DNA from: JBOGGX01 sp050744245
GTDB taxonomy: Bacteria > Actinomycetota > Acidimicrobiia > Acidimicrobiales > JBOGGX01
NCBI GenBank assembly: GCA_050744245.1
Contig: JBOGGX010000066.1
Span: 1 to 12,294, forward strand
DNA: 12,294 nucleotides
Reading direction: 5' to 3'
The translations under genes and the position numbers were made by a program. Positions 6,526-12,294 of this stretch are shown here, in pieces (position 1 is the stretch's first letter; every line of letters starts with the position of its first letter). The notes beneath the pieces are model-generated. The model was not told where the DNA came from and did not search any database. It saw only the letters and a program-made list of their open reading frames with translations.

Positions 6526-6553
6526 GGCCAGCAAGGACGAAGCCTTGCTGGCC
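6526..6553 (-). terminator. Perfect 11-bp stem hairpin behind rep
   Basis: GGCCAGCAAGG (6526-6536) and CCTTGCTGGCC (6543-6553) are exact reverse complements around a 6-base loop; on the minus strand the loop reads CTTCGT. It lies 48 bases past the rep stop. It is a strong stem with no T tract on the minus strand, so it probably separates the transfer/replication operon from xis-int, or stabilises the mRNA end. Confidence 0.6.
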
Positions 6554-6600
6554 CCAGTACAGCCCCGAACGTCAGGAAGGGCGGCGGGTGGGATCGCGGC

Positions 6601-7965
6601 TCAGGCTTCGAGCCGGGCAAGTTGCCGCCACTCTCGGGCTCGGGCGGCTGCGCCGGCGGCCAGCATGGCGTCGCCGGTGGTGAGGTAGCCGACGCCGGCG
6701 AAGCGCCAGTTGCCGGCGACCAGGGTCGTGTCGTCATCGTCGTCGGTGAGGCCTCGGGCGCGGCGTTCGGTCCGTCGCTGGTGGTCGGCTCGGGCGCGGC
6801 GCAGGCTGCCGAGGGTGGTGGAGTAGCGGCGGCTCTTGGTGGAGAAGTGGCCGCGGAAGCCGAGCATGTGGGTCCACCGGGTCAGGCGTGCGAGGCCGGG
6901 CACGGTGGCGGCCAGGCGCTCGCAGGTGGCGACCATGGCCACGGTGTGGGCGGTCGCGCCTTGACTCTCGGCGCCGGCGGCGGTGATGGGCCGAGGTCCG
7001 ATGCCGAGATCTTCGGTGGCCTTGGTCGTGTACTTGGCAAGATAACCGGCGACCGTCTCGGGCGTGATGGTCCGGAGTCCGGGGCCGTTGAGCCGACGGA
7101 CATCGGTCTGGGTCCCGAAGCGGAGCTCGAGCTCCTCATCGGCGCCGGCGGCCACGACAAGCCGGACGGACTTCGCCGCCGATGTGATCGAGTCGGCGAG
7201 GGTGTCGTGCGGGATCGCCACCGGCGGCGGTGCGAGCTCGTCGGTGTTGGCGTCGAGGCGGATGATGGCGTGGAAATGGACGACGCCGCGGCGTTGGAAC
7301 TCGGCGACCTTGGCGAAGCTGACCCGCACCGCCCCGTTGAACTGGCGGCGGGGCACGCCCAGGCGGTCGGCGAGCTGGCGCCGGAGCCCGATGGTGAACC
7401 GGCGCCAGAGCTCGGGTGCCCACCAATTGAACAGCACGGCGGCTGTGTGGTCGTAGCAGTCGAGGCACAGCGGTTGACCGAGGGCGGGGTCGGAGTCGTG
7501 GTGGCGGCGCATGCACCCGCGGGGCCGACCGTGGGGGCAGAGCTTGCCCTCCCGGCTGGGATGGCAACGCCGGTCGTGGTCGCGGCGGCCGTGGACGGCG
7601 CCGAAGCCGGGCGCAGTGAGGGTCACGAAATTCAGGGGGTGGCCGACGGTGATCGGGGGAACGCCCTTGCGGCCACCGACCATGCCCGCGTGGAGGAGCT
7701 GCCAGGTGTCGCCGGCGTAGGTGTAGGCGCAGGACGCGCACAGCGCAGCCCGGCGGGTACCGCAGCGCTTGAGCAGAACCCGGTCGGGCTCGTGGGCGGT
7801 GTCGTAGACGACATCGCCGTCCCGGTGGACGACACCCGTGAGACGCACCGGACGGGAGCAACCTCCGTTGCGTTGGACCTGTCGCTCCCACCCCTCGAAG
7901 TCAGCGGACTCGACCCGTTGCGCGATCTCGCCGAGCGTGTGCGGGTCGAGGGTCCGAGAGCCCAT
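6601..7965 (-). CDS. repSA: RepSA-type rolling-circle replication initiator
   Basis: HUH-type initiator that nicks the double-strand origin of the excised circle and stays on the 5' end through tyrosine. The ATG at 7965 lies two bases past the pump gene's TAG (7970-7968), so it is translated by coupling; the open frame to the right only reflects GC-rich DNA. Cys-rich zinc-like clusters lie at 68-79 (RCGTRRAALCASC), 143-151 (CPHGRPRGC) and 167-170 (CLDC). The metal-binding HUH motif is H230-F-H232 in VVHFHAIIRLD. The catalytic tyrosine motif is Y308-x-x-x-Y312-x-x-K in GYLAKYTTKATED. The family-specific block around 364-386 (RWTHMLGFRGHFSTKSRRYS) is intact. At 454 residues it is full length. 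The C-terminal 50 residues include an acidic run (409-412) and a basic tail. No fault is seen. Confidence 0.93.
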   Translation of the reverse strand: MGSRTLDPHTLGEIAQRVESADFEGWERQVQRNGGCSRPVRLTGVVHRDGDVVYDTAHEPDRVLLKRCGTRRAALCASCAYTYAGDTWQLLHAGMVGGRKGVPPITVGHPLNFVTLTAPGFGAVHGRRDHDRRCHPSREGKLCPHGRPRGCMRRHHDSDPALGQPLCLDCYDHTAAVLFNWWAPELWRRFTIGLRRQLADRLGVPRRQFNGAVRVSFAKVAEFQRRGVVHFHAIIRLDANTDELAPPPVAIPHDTLADSITSAAKSVRLVVAAGADEELELRFGTQTDVRRLNGPGLRTITPETVAGYLAKYTTKATEDLGIGPRPITAAGAESQGATAHTVAMVATCERLAATVPGLARLTRWTHMLGFRGHFSTKSRRYSTTLGSLRRARADHQRRTERRARGLTDDDDDTTLVAGNWRFAGVGYLTTGDAMLAAGAAARAREWRQLARLEA

Positions 7966-7967
7966 TG

Positions 7968-9350
7968 CTACGCGGCCTCGGGGATCTCCGGGGCGGGGTA
8001 GCGGGCTGCGAGCTCGGCGATGTCGACGTCGGCGACGTGAGCGGCCCGGACCCGGCACGGTTCGCGGATGCCGTCGACCTTGACGTAGCCGACGCCGGGC
8101 ATCGAGTCGGGGATCTGGTCGCAGCGGGCGCCGGCGGCCCGGGCGCCGTCGCCCAGGACCATGTCGACCTGGGTCCGCTCGTCGAGGCGGAGGGCGATCT
8201 TGGTCGGGAATAGGTTGCGGTAGCCGATGACTTCCTTGCGGGGGTCCTGAAGGGCGGCCACCACGCACACACCAACCGCCCGACCCTGAGTGAGCAGCGT
8301 GGCGAGCGCCTTGTTGATCCGGTCCCGGAGCTTGTTGTCGCCCGCGTACGCGGTGAGGAACGCCATCTCGTCCACCACGACCACCAGCAGCGGCTCCGAG
8401 GATGAGGCCTCGTGGCGGCGGTGGTGGCCGGCGTAGCGACCGGCCCGTTCCCGCATGGCCCTCACTGCGTCGTCGAGGAGCTCGGCCATCTCGTCGAGCT
8501 CGCCGGCCGCGAACCGGGCGAACAGCGGTCGACCGGGCGCCAGCTCCATCCCGCCCTTCGGGTCGATGCCCCAGAGTTGGACCGTGCCACGGGCCACGGT
8601 CGGGGCGAGGGCTCGCACCACCGACCACACGACCGAAGACTTGCCCGCGCCGGTGACACCGGCGATGAGGAGGTGGGTGCCGGCCACACGAACCGTCCAC
8701 GGGCCGCCGTCCTCCCGTACTCCGACCGGCAGTGCCTCGAGGTCGACGTCAGCCGGATGGGCCGGGATCGGCAACGCACGCACGACGGCGGCCAGTGGAT
8801 CGGCCCGCTGTACGTGGAGCCGGATGAGGCCGGGCCGCTCGATGGCGACCCGACACTCCCGGGACCCGATGGCCATGGCCAAGGCGTCGATCTGCCGCTC
8901 CCAGTCCTCGATCGACTGGCCGATCAGGGGCCGCACCCACAGCCGGTCCGACCACGGGTTGCACACGATCCGCCGCCGGAGGCGCGGGACGGTGATGGTC
9001 ACCTTTCCCTCCCGGCGGCGTTCATGGCCCAGGCCGTGGCCGACCATGAGCCGCGCCCAGTGCTGGCGGTACCAGAGCCGACGCTTCCCGAACCAGATCC
9101 AGCGGATCACCACCAGACGTCGGAAGCTCACCGGCAGCAGCAGCCGCCATGACAGCAGGGCGACGCCGGTGCCCGCCGAAACCGCAGTGGCGACGCCCCC
9201 GCCGAACTGGCGCGCCGTGAGCCAGAGGACCAGAGCCGCGAACAGGAGCTGGTGACGCCACCAGCTCCCGATCGCCACCAGTGCCCACACGCCGACGGCG
9301 GCCGCGCCGAGCACGATGAACCACACTGCGTTGCTGTTGGCCAGGCTCAC
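7968..9350 (-). CDS. FtsK/SpoIIIE/TraB-type DNA translocase for conjugative transfer
   Basis: ATP-driven hexameric pump that moves double-stranded element DNA between cells, the sole transfer motor of AICEs. The chosen start is GTG at 9350, whose GTGA overlaps the WhiB stop by four bases; upstream sense in this frame is lost. The 460-residue product has membrane segments at about 9-28 and 35-68, before a basic juxtamembrane stretch (80-118). The motor domain follows, with Walker A GVTGAGKSS (231-239), an FtsK-typical WGIDPKGGMEL (260-270) and Walker B LLVVVVDEMAFL (321-332). A sensor-like TLLTQGRAVGVCVVAALQDP block lies at 351-370. The end (DQIPDSMPGVGYVKVDG) matches the usual closing beta hairpin of AICE pumps. 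A separate gamma DNA-reading domain is not obvious. Length fits AICE members (about 450-500). Confidence 0.92.
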   Translation of the reverse strand: MSLANSNAVWFIVLGAAAVGVWALVAIGSWWRHQLLFAALVLWLTARQFGGGVATAVSAGTGVALLSWRLLLPVSFRRLVVIRWIWFGKRRLWYRQHWARLMVGHGLGHERRREGKVTITVPRLRRRIVCNPWSDRLWVRPLIGQSIEDWERQIDALAMAIGSRECRVAIERPGLIRLHVQRADPLAAVVRALPIPAHPADVDLEALPVGVREDGGPWTVRVAGTHLLIAGVTGAGKSSVVWSVVRALAPTVARGTVQLWGIDPKGGMELAPGRPLFARFAAGELDEMAELLDDAVRAMRERAGRYAGHHRRHEASSSEPLLVVVVDEMAFLTAYAGDNKLRDRINKALATLLTQGRAVGVCVVAALQDPRKEVIGYRNLFPTKIALRLDERTQVDMVLGDGARAAGARCDQIPDSMPGVGYVKVDGIREPCRVRAAHVADVDIAELAARYPAPEIPEAA

Positions 9351-9676
9351 GCCGTCGCCCTCGGGTGTCGCGCCCGACGAGCGCGAGCCCGGCGAAGCCG
9401 GCGGCGTTCCCGTTCGCTGGTGCCGCCCCAGATGCCGTGCTTCTGCCCGGTGACGAGTGCGAACTCCAGGCATTCGCGGCGCACGACGCATCCGCCGCAC
9501 ACCGCCTTGGCCGCCGCCGACGGTTCGCCGAGCTCCGGAAAAAACAGGTCCGGATCGCAGCCCAGGCAGTTCGCCAGGTCCATCCACGCCAGGTCGAGAC
9601 CGACCGCGGACCGGTAGCGGCGAGGTGAGCGGCCGCACCCATCAGCGGAGCCGGACATGACCTCGGTGACCGGCAT
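9347..9676 (-). CDS. WhiB-like iron-sulfur transcription factor
   Basis: Small actinobacterial regulator that carries a 4Fe-4S cluster and controls genes through the sigma factor. The ATG at 9676 overlaps the upstream stop (TAATG), giving 109 residues. The four ligands are Cys37 (in NCLGCDPDLFFPE), Cys60, Cys63 and Cys69 (CGGCVVRRECLEFAL), in the family spacing C-x22-C-x2-C-x5-C. The family turn GIWGGTSERERRRLRR is at 81-96. An extra cysteine, Cys40, three residues after the first ligand, is unusual. The C-terminal tail (95-109) is almost all Arg/Ala and may bind DNA. It sits inside the transfer-replication operon and is coupled to both neighbours, so it probably controls the element's own or host response. 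Chromosomal WhiB genes normally stand alone. WhiB-like genes also occur in actinophages. Confidence 0.93.
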   Translation of the reverse strand: MPVTEVMSGSADGCGRSPRRYRSAVGLDLAWMDLANCLGCDPDLFFPELGEPSAAAKAVCGGCVVRRECLEFALVTGQKHGIWGGTSERERRRLRRARARRARHPRATA

Positions 9677-10008
9677 TACGACGCTGCCTTGACGCCGCCC
9701 GCCGAGGTGATCGACTCGCCCCGGAACGCCAGCCCGTGCCGCTCGTTCATCTCCCAGTAGTTGGCCACCAGGCCGGCGACCTTGACCGGCACTCCCTGGG
9801 CCAGGCCCTGGGGTTCGCCGGCGACCTTGACCCGCCACACCTGGGGCTGGTCGTCGCCCTCGGCGAACACGATCAGGTTCACCGAGAACCACGTCTTGTT
9901 GGTCACGGGATCGGTTGCCAGCTCGCCGGTCGACCGGTCCTTGACCACCGGTGAGCCAGGCCCACCCGCGATCAGGGTCAGCTTGCTCACATCCACCGGC
10001 AGTCGCAT
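9676..10008 (-). CDS. SCO3933-family element protein, first gene of the transfer/replication operon
   Basis: 110 residues, ATG at 10008 preceded by AAGGAG at good spacing. It starts MRLPVDVSKLTLIAGGPGSP, with VVKDRSTGELATDPVTNKTW, VWRVKVAGEPQGLAQGVPV and VKVAGLVANYW. I recognise the pattern L-P-V-D-...-L-G...-V.D..TG..-K-V-A-G-E-P-G-L-x-x-G-x-P-V-K-V-x-G-L as the small protein lying just before the FtsK-like gene in many Streptomyces elements, annotated as SCO3933-family regulatory protein. The alternation of strands suggests an OB-like barrel and perhaps single-stranded DNA binding, but that is inference. Its stop TAA shares an A with the WhiB start. It opens a minus-strand operon of four overlapping genes, so its promoter should lie in 10009-10161. 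Confidence 0.8.
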   Translation of the reverse strand: MRLPVDVSKLTLIAGGPGSPVVKDRSTGELATDPVTNKTWFSVNLIVFAEGDDQPQVWRVKVAGEPQGLAQGVPVKVAGLVANYWEMNERHGLAFRGESITSAGGVKAAS

Positions 10009-10161
10009 CGTTCGTCTCCTTCCATCTGGTGCGGGCGCCCGGTTGGGGCCTCACCGAACGATGCAACGGTCCGAAGGGACGTCGATACCCAAATGATGGA
10101 CTTGTCCGGACGTCCTCTGTACCATCAGACGTCCCAAGACGTCCCAGCCCTAGGGAGGGTC
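10009..10161. promoter_or_regulatory. Divergent control region with four GACGTC operator-like sites
   Basis: Between the minus-strand operon and the plus-strand XRE gene. GACGTC is found at 10078-10083, 10109-10114, 10128-10133 and 10138-10143. Around them the sites read GGGACGTC, GGACGTCC (a perfect 8-base palindrome at 10108-10115) and two GACGTCCC copies starting at 10128 and 10138, exactly 10 bases apart. The sites lie upstream of both starts (10008 minus and 10162 plus). This suits cooperative binding by the adjacent XRE regulator. The ribosome site of the plus gene is GGGAGG at about 10153-10158. Confidence 0.65.
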
Positions 10162-10920
10162 GTGGCGAACGAACGGTTGCGAGCGGCGTTGCTGTCCAAC
10201 GGGTTCGGCATTCAGGAGGCGTCGGCGAACCTCGGCGTCGACCGCAAGACGGTCGAGCGGTGGATCAGCGGCCGAGTCCCCTATCGCAAGCACCAGTACG
10301 CCCTGGCCGCCATGCTCGGCGTCGACCTGAGCTACCTGTGGCCAGACTCGCGATCGGGCGATGAGATCAACGCCCTGGGCCAGGCCGAGGTCGTCGCCTT
10401 CTACGCCCACCGCAGCGTCGTACCGGTCGACGAGTGGATGACCATGTTCGATCAGGCCCGCTCGAATCTCGACGTGCTCGTCTTCTCGGCGTTCTGGCTC
10501 TCCGAACTCAGCGCCTTTCACCGACTGCTACGTGACAAGGCCAAGGCCGGCCTCGCCATCCGCATCATGCTCGGCGAGCCCTCCTGCTCCGAGGTAACCC
10601 AGCGGGGCACCGACGAGGGCATCGGCGCGGCCATGGCCAACAAGGTCCGCAACGCGATCGTGAACTACGGCGACCTGCCCACCCTCGACGGCATCGAGTT
10701 CCGGCTGCACGGCACGACCCTCTACAACTCGCTATACCGGGCCGACGACGAGATGCTCGTCAACACGCACATCTACGGCGTCGGGGCTTACCTGGCGCCG
10801 GTGTTGCATCTGCAACGGGTGCCCGGCGCCGACCTGTTCACCACCTACCTCGACTGCTTCGAACGGGTGTGGTCATCGGCCCGGCCCCTCACCGAGGCCG
10901 ATCGCACCCTGGTCGCCTGA
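10162..10920 (+). CDS. XRE-family regulator with C-terminal PLD-like sensor domain
   Basis: GTG at 10162 with GGGAGG just before it is the best start (252 residues). A start at 10093 would place coding sequence over the operator sites and adds nonsense residues. N-terminal helix-turn-helix about 4-60: LRAALLSNGFGIQEASANLG, then VDRKTVERWISGR as recognition helix. The C-terminal part (75-240) reads AEVVAFYAHRSVVPVDEWMT, NLDVLVFSAFWLSEL, IRIMLGEPSCS, then EFRLHGTTLYNSLYRADDEM and LVNTHIYG. It is the PLD-like fold seen in a known actinobacterial regulator group. The HKD-like motif lacks its Lys (H183-G-T-T...D195/D196), so it is probably a ligand sensor rather than an enzyme. It is coupled by TGATG to the NUDIX gene and divergent from the transfer operon, so it probably represses or activates that operon. 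pSAM2 uses the GntR-type KorSA for this role. Confidence 0.85.
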   Translation: MANERLRAALLSNGFGIQEASANLGVDRKTVERWISGRVPYRKHQYALAAMLGVDLSYLWPDSRSGDEINALGQAEVVAFYAHRSVVPVDEWMTMFDQARSNLDVLVFSAFWLSELSAFHRLLRDKAKAGLAIRIMLGEPSCSEVTQRGTDEGIGAAMANKVRNAIVNYGDLPTLDGIEFRLHGTTLYNSLYRADDEMLVNTHIYGVGAYLAPVLHLQRVPGADLFTTYLDCFERVWSSARPLTEADRTLVA

Positions 10921-11393
10921 TGGCCAGGCGCGACTACTTCGACGATCCCAACGCTCCGAAGCCGAACTCCGTCGTGCCCTCCGTGACCGCCGTCGTCCGC
11001 AACGGCAACGGCGAGCTCCTCCTGATCCACAAGTCCGACAACAACCTCTGGGCACTGCCCGGCGGCGGCCACGACGCCGGCGAATCCATTACCGACACCG
11101 TGGTCCGTGAGGTCAAGGAAGAAACCGGGATCGACGTCGAGGTCATAGACCTCGTGGGCATCTACACCGATCCCCGACACGTCATGGCCTACGACGACGG
11201 CGAAGTCCGCCAGCAATTCTCCCTCTGCTTTCACGCCCGACCCATCGGCGGCTCGATACACACCAGCGCCGAATCCAAGGAAGTGCGGTGGGTGCGCATC
11301 GAGGAGCTCGACCAGCTTGACATCCACCCCTCGATGCGACTCCGCATCGACCACGGCCTCGACGGCTCGAGGACCAAGCCCTACATCGGCTGA
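10920..11393 (+). CDS. NUDIX hydrolase, possible Pif-like element immunity factor
   Basis: 157 residues, ATG at 10920 sharing its A with the regulator's stop (TGATG). NUDIX enzymes hydrolyse nucleoside diphosphates linked to another moiety, and some are RNA or sugar-nucleotide housecleaners. The box G-x5-E-x7-R-E-V-x-E-E-x-G-I is intact: G49, E55, R63, E64, E67, E68, G70, I71 (in GGGHDAGESITDTVVREVKEETG). Central strands are SVTAVVRNGNGELLLIHKS (21-39) and the W44 of LWALPGGG. The pSAM2 immunity factor Pif, which blocks entry of a second copy of the element, is a NUDIX-box protein next to regulatory genes. Position and fold make a Pif-like role plausible but unproven. An alternative is damaged-nucleotide removal. 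Its last 13 bases overlap the convergent HD gene. Confidence 0.88.
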   Translation: MARRDYFDDPNAPKPNSVVPSVTAVVRNGNGELLLIHKSDNNLWALPGGGHDAGESITDTVVREVKEETGIDVEVIDLVGIYTDPRHVMAYDDGEVRQQFSLCFHARPIGGSIHTSAESKEVRWVRIEELDQLDIHPSMRLRIDHGLDGSRTKPYIG

Positions 11394-11980
11394 ACGCCGG
11401 CGGCGTTGAGCATCGCCTCAATCCGAGCCGTCGCCGCCCGCAGCTCGTCGCCGGCACGAAGGATGAACTCCCGAATCTCCGCCTGCTCGTCGGCCCGCTC
11501 CAGGATCTCCGCCAGCCGAGACTCGACATCCGTCGGCTGCCCGTCCGGATCGGTCGTCATGTCGCAGTAGATCAGCGCATCCGTCAACAGCGGATCGGCC
11601 GGCTCGAACTCGCTCAGCTCGTCGACCAGCCCACGAACCTCGGCTTCAACCGCGGCGCACGAGTGATGGGCCACGAGCCTGACGACCGTTTCGTCGACCT
11701 CGCGCTGCCGGAGGTAGCGGCCGCCATCCAATGGATGGAATCCCGTCACCGAGACGCCCGGCGCATAGCCGACATCGTGAAGCAGCGCCGCCGACACGAG
11801 CACGGGTAGATCCGTGTCAACGACAGAAGCAAGCTCGATGGCTCGTTTGCGAACGCCGGTCGAATGCTCCCACCGTTTCGGCATCGCTGCCTCGAGAACC
11901 GAGGACCCCAGACGCCATGCCCATTCGCTCCCTGGGACGGCGCTGACGTCAGACGAGACCGCCGCTTCACCTGCCTCCAC
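11381..11980 (-). CDS. HD-domain phosphohydrolase (AICE-associated type)
   Basis: HD proteins hydrolyse nucleotides or phosphoesters using a His-Asp metal site. Seen here with the GTG start at 11980: W-A-W-R-L-G near the start, then MPKRWEHSTGV (first His), SAALLHDVGYAPG (the HD pair), TGFHPLDGGRYLR, VAHHSCAAVEAE (double His) and ALIYCDMTTDPDGQPTD (the final Asp). That order of metal ligands is complete. The same arrangement with LLHDVGYAPxxxxTGFHPLDG is widespread in Streptomyces next to integrated elements. The GTG at 11980 begins 19 residues before the conserved W-x-W; the frame stays open to another GTG at 12115 (244 residues), but nothing in that extension looks conserved, and neither start has a clear ribosome site. 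It converges on the NUDIX gene with a 13-base antisense overlap. Confidence 0.8.
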   Translation of the reverse strand: MEAGEAAVSSDVSAVPGSEWAWRLGSSVLEAAMPKRWEHSTGVRKRAIELASVVDTDLPVLVSAALLHDVGYAPGVSVTGFHPLDGGRYLRQREVDETVVRLVAHHSCAAVEAEVRGLVDELSEFEPADPLLTDALIYCDMTTDPDGQPTDVESRLAEILERADEQAEIREFILRAGDELRAATARIEAMLNAAGVQPM

Positions 11981-12294
11981 GACCAGCAGAGTACGATGCT
12001 CGTCGCAAAATCTCGCGACGATGCTGGCAACGATCGGCTGATCAGTGCGGTCGGTTCGGGCGCTCGGTGCGCTCCAGTCGTGCGGCGGTGGCCGGCAGAG
12101 CCGAGTTGGGTTCACTTTCAGCTAGAGCAACTACCCAGCGGGACCGCCGATGGAACTTCCGCGGCGCTATTGGGGCTCTTCGCGTTGAAGTGGGGAGTGT
12201 GAGGTAGCGGGGGATCCACCACTGGGGCCAGGGGTCCCGCCATCTTCGTGGCTGTTCTACGGCTGCGAGGACGGGAGACCCCTGGCGATGAACG
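11981..12294. other. Right-edge stretch without a clear gene
   Basis: No convincing gene is seen. It may hold an N-terminal extension of the HD gene up to 12115 and its promoter. Beyond that, 12116-12226 shows nothing recognisable, and 12227-12286 holds an inverted repeat. A plus-strand open frame over 11864-12202 has no family sense and is a shadow. ATG at 12288 could open a gene that continues off the window. Confidence 0.4.
12227..12286. repeat. Inverted repeat, 10-bp arms, at the right edge
   Basis: GCCAGGGGTC (12227-12236) and GACCCCTGGC (12277-12286) are exact reverse complements separated by 40 bases, with extra near-matches outside and inside the arms (CCCG versus CGGG). It could be a terminator, an operator or the edge of a repeat structure. 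It is cut close to the window end, so context is lost. Confidence 0.5.

Larger units (their letters stand above)
6389..6600 (-). promoter_or_regulatory. Intergenic control region between rep and xis-int with two hairpins
   Basis: This 212-base non-coding gap breaks the otherwise continuous minus-strand gene run. It holds a perfect 11-bp hairpin (6526-6553), a larger imperfect dyad (arms 6431-6438 and 6486-6493), and the AGGAGG ribosome site for xis near 6391-6398. It is the logical place for an independently controlled xis-int promoter, but I cannot point to convincing -35/-10 boxes. Confidence 0.5.
4954..12294. mobile_element. Actinomycete integrative and conjugative element (AICE, pSAM2-like), right end beyond window
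   Basis: The diagnostic gene set is present in canonical order from the att core: tyrosine integrase, small excisionase, RepSA-type initiator, FtsK/TraB-type DNA translocase, WhiB-like and SCO3933-like proteins. A divergent XRE-type regulator with a NUDIX protein and an HD-domain protein follows. AICEs integrate in tRNA genes, excise, replicate by rolling circle and transfer as double-stranded DNA using one pump protein rather than a type IV secretion system. No second att copy is visible up to 12294, so the right boundary is unknown. The left boundary is uncertain because the tRNA 5' half is missing: DNA left of 4954, including the RHS locus, may also belong to this or a neighbouring element. 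No Spd spread genes are seen. Confidence 0.85.

Noticed and set aside
6622..8001. Long plus-strand open frame (459 codons) opposite rep
   Set aside because: Rep on the minus strand has clear HUH and tyrosine motifs. The plus-strand translation is Gly/Val/Ala-rich with no family sense: a GC-bias shadow.
7966..8700. Extension of rep to 8700
   Set aside because: It overlaps the pump's motor domain and reads as Arg/Pro-rich noise; rep sense begins at 7965.
11944..11951. TGACGTCA as a fifth GACGTC operator upstream of the HD gene
   Set aside because: Single copy, flanks differ from the cluster, and GACGTC also occurs singly elsewhere (for example 781-786) as expected by chance.
11864..12202. Plus-strand open frame opposite the HD gene start
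   Set aside because: Low-sense Arg/Pro-rich product; it covers the HD gene and its upstream region.
1..12294. CRISPR array, transposase or IS element
   Set aside because: No regularly spaced repeats and no transposase motif in any convincing frame.

Overview
The window is high-GC DNA from an actinomycete-type bacterium (Actinomycetota). The evidence is the RepSA-type replication initiator, FtsK/TraB-type DNA pump, WhiB-like regulator and SCO3933-type protein found together, plus heavy use of GTG starts and GC-rich codons. Genus cannot be read from the sequence.

Left part (1-4588, + strand): the 3' portion of a large RHS/YD-repeat polymorphic toxin. It enters from beyond the left edge and its reading frame is broken by three apparent single-base indels (near 797-800, 1212-1218 and 2517-2520). 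The YD-repeat shell carries an inserted PA14 domain and a second beta-rich extracellular domain. It ends in the RHS core motif (about 3732-3854) and a lower-GC, about 133-residue toxin tip of unrecognised family that looks like a small endoribonuclease. A 114-codon ORF overlaps the toxin's end by 10 bases and is the likely immunity gene.

Middle (4589-5080): a gene-poor junction with five same-strand GCGGTC repeats, then a 43-base copy of the 3' half of a tRNA-Arg(ACG) gene (4954-4996). This is the attachment core of an integrated element. The 5' half of the tRNA is absent on the left, although the integrase-proximal junction of a normally integrated element should restore it. So this is either the circular attP form or a junction between tandem or accreted elements.

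Right part (about 4954 to beyond 12294): an actinomycete integrative and conjugative element (AICE). On the minus strand, reading right to left, is one tightly coupled run: SCO3933-like protein, WhiB-like protein, FtsK/TraB pump and RepSA initiator. The genes join by TAATG, GTGA and TAG-CA-ATG junctions. Hairpins follow at 6431-6553, then a 59-codon excisionase joined to the tyrosine integrase by TGATG. The integrase reading frame runs through the attachment core. On the plus strand, divergent from this run across a control region with four GACGTC sites, lies an XRE regulator with a degenerate PLD-like sensor domain. It is coupled by TGATG to a NUDIX hydrolase (compare Pif, the pSAM2 immunity factor). 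An HD-domain phosphohydrolase converges on the NUDIX gene, and the two overlap by 13 bases.

Working model: the integrase and excisionase move the element in and out of tRNA-Arg. RepSA replicates the circle by a rolling-circle mechanism, and the FtsK-like protein pumps double-stranded DNA between mycelial or adjacent cells. The XRE protein would control the divergent operon through the GACGTC sites. The NUDIX and HD enzymes form an accessory nucleotide or phosphoester module, perhaps for element exclusion. The far end of the element, and any second att copy, lie outside the window.
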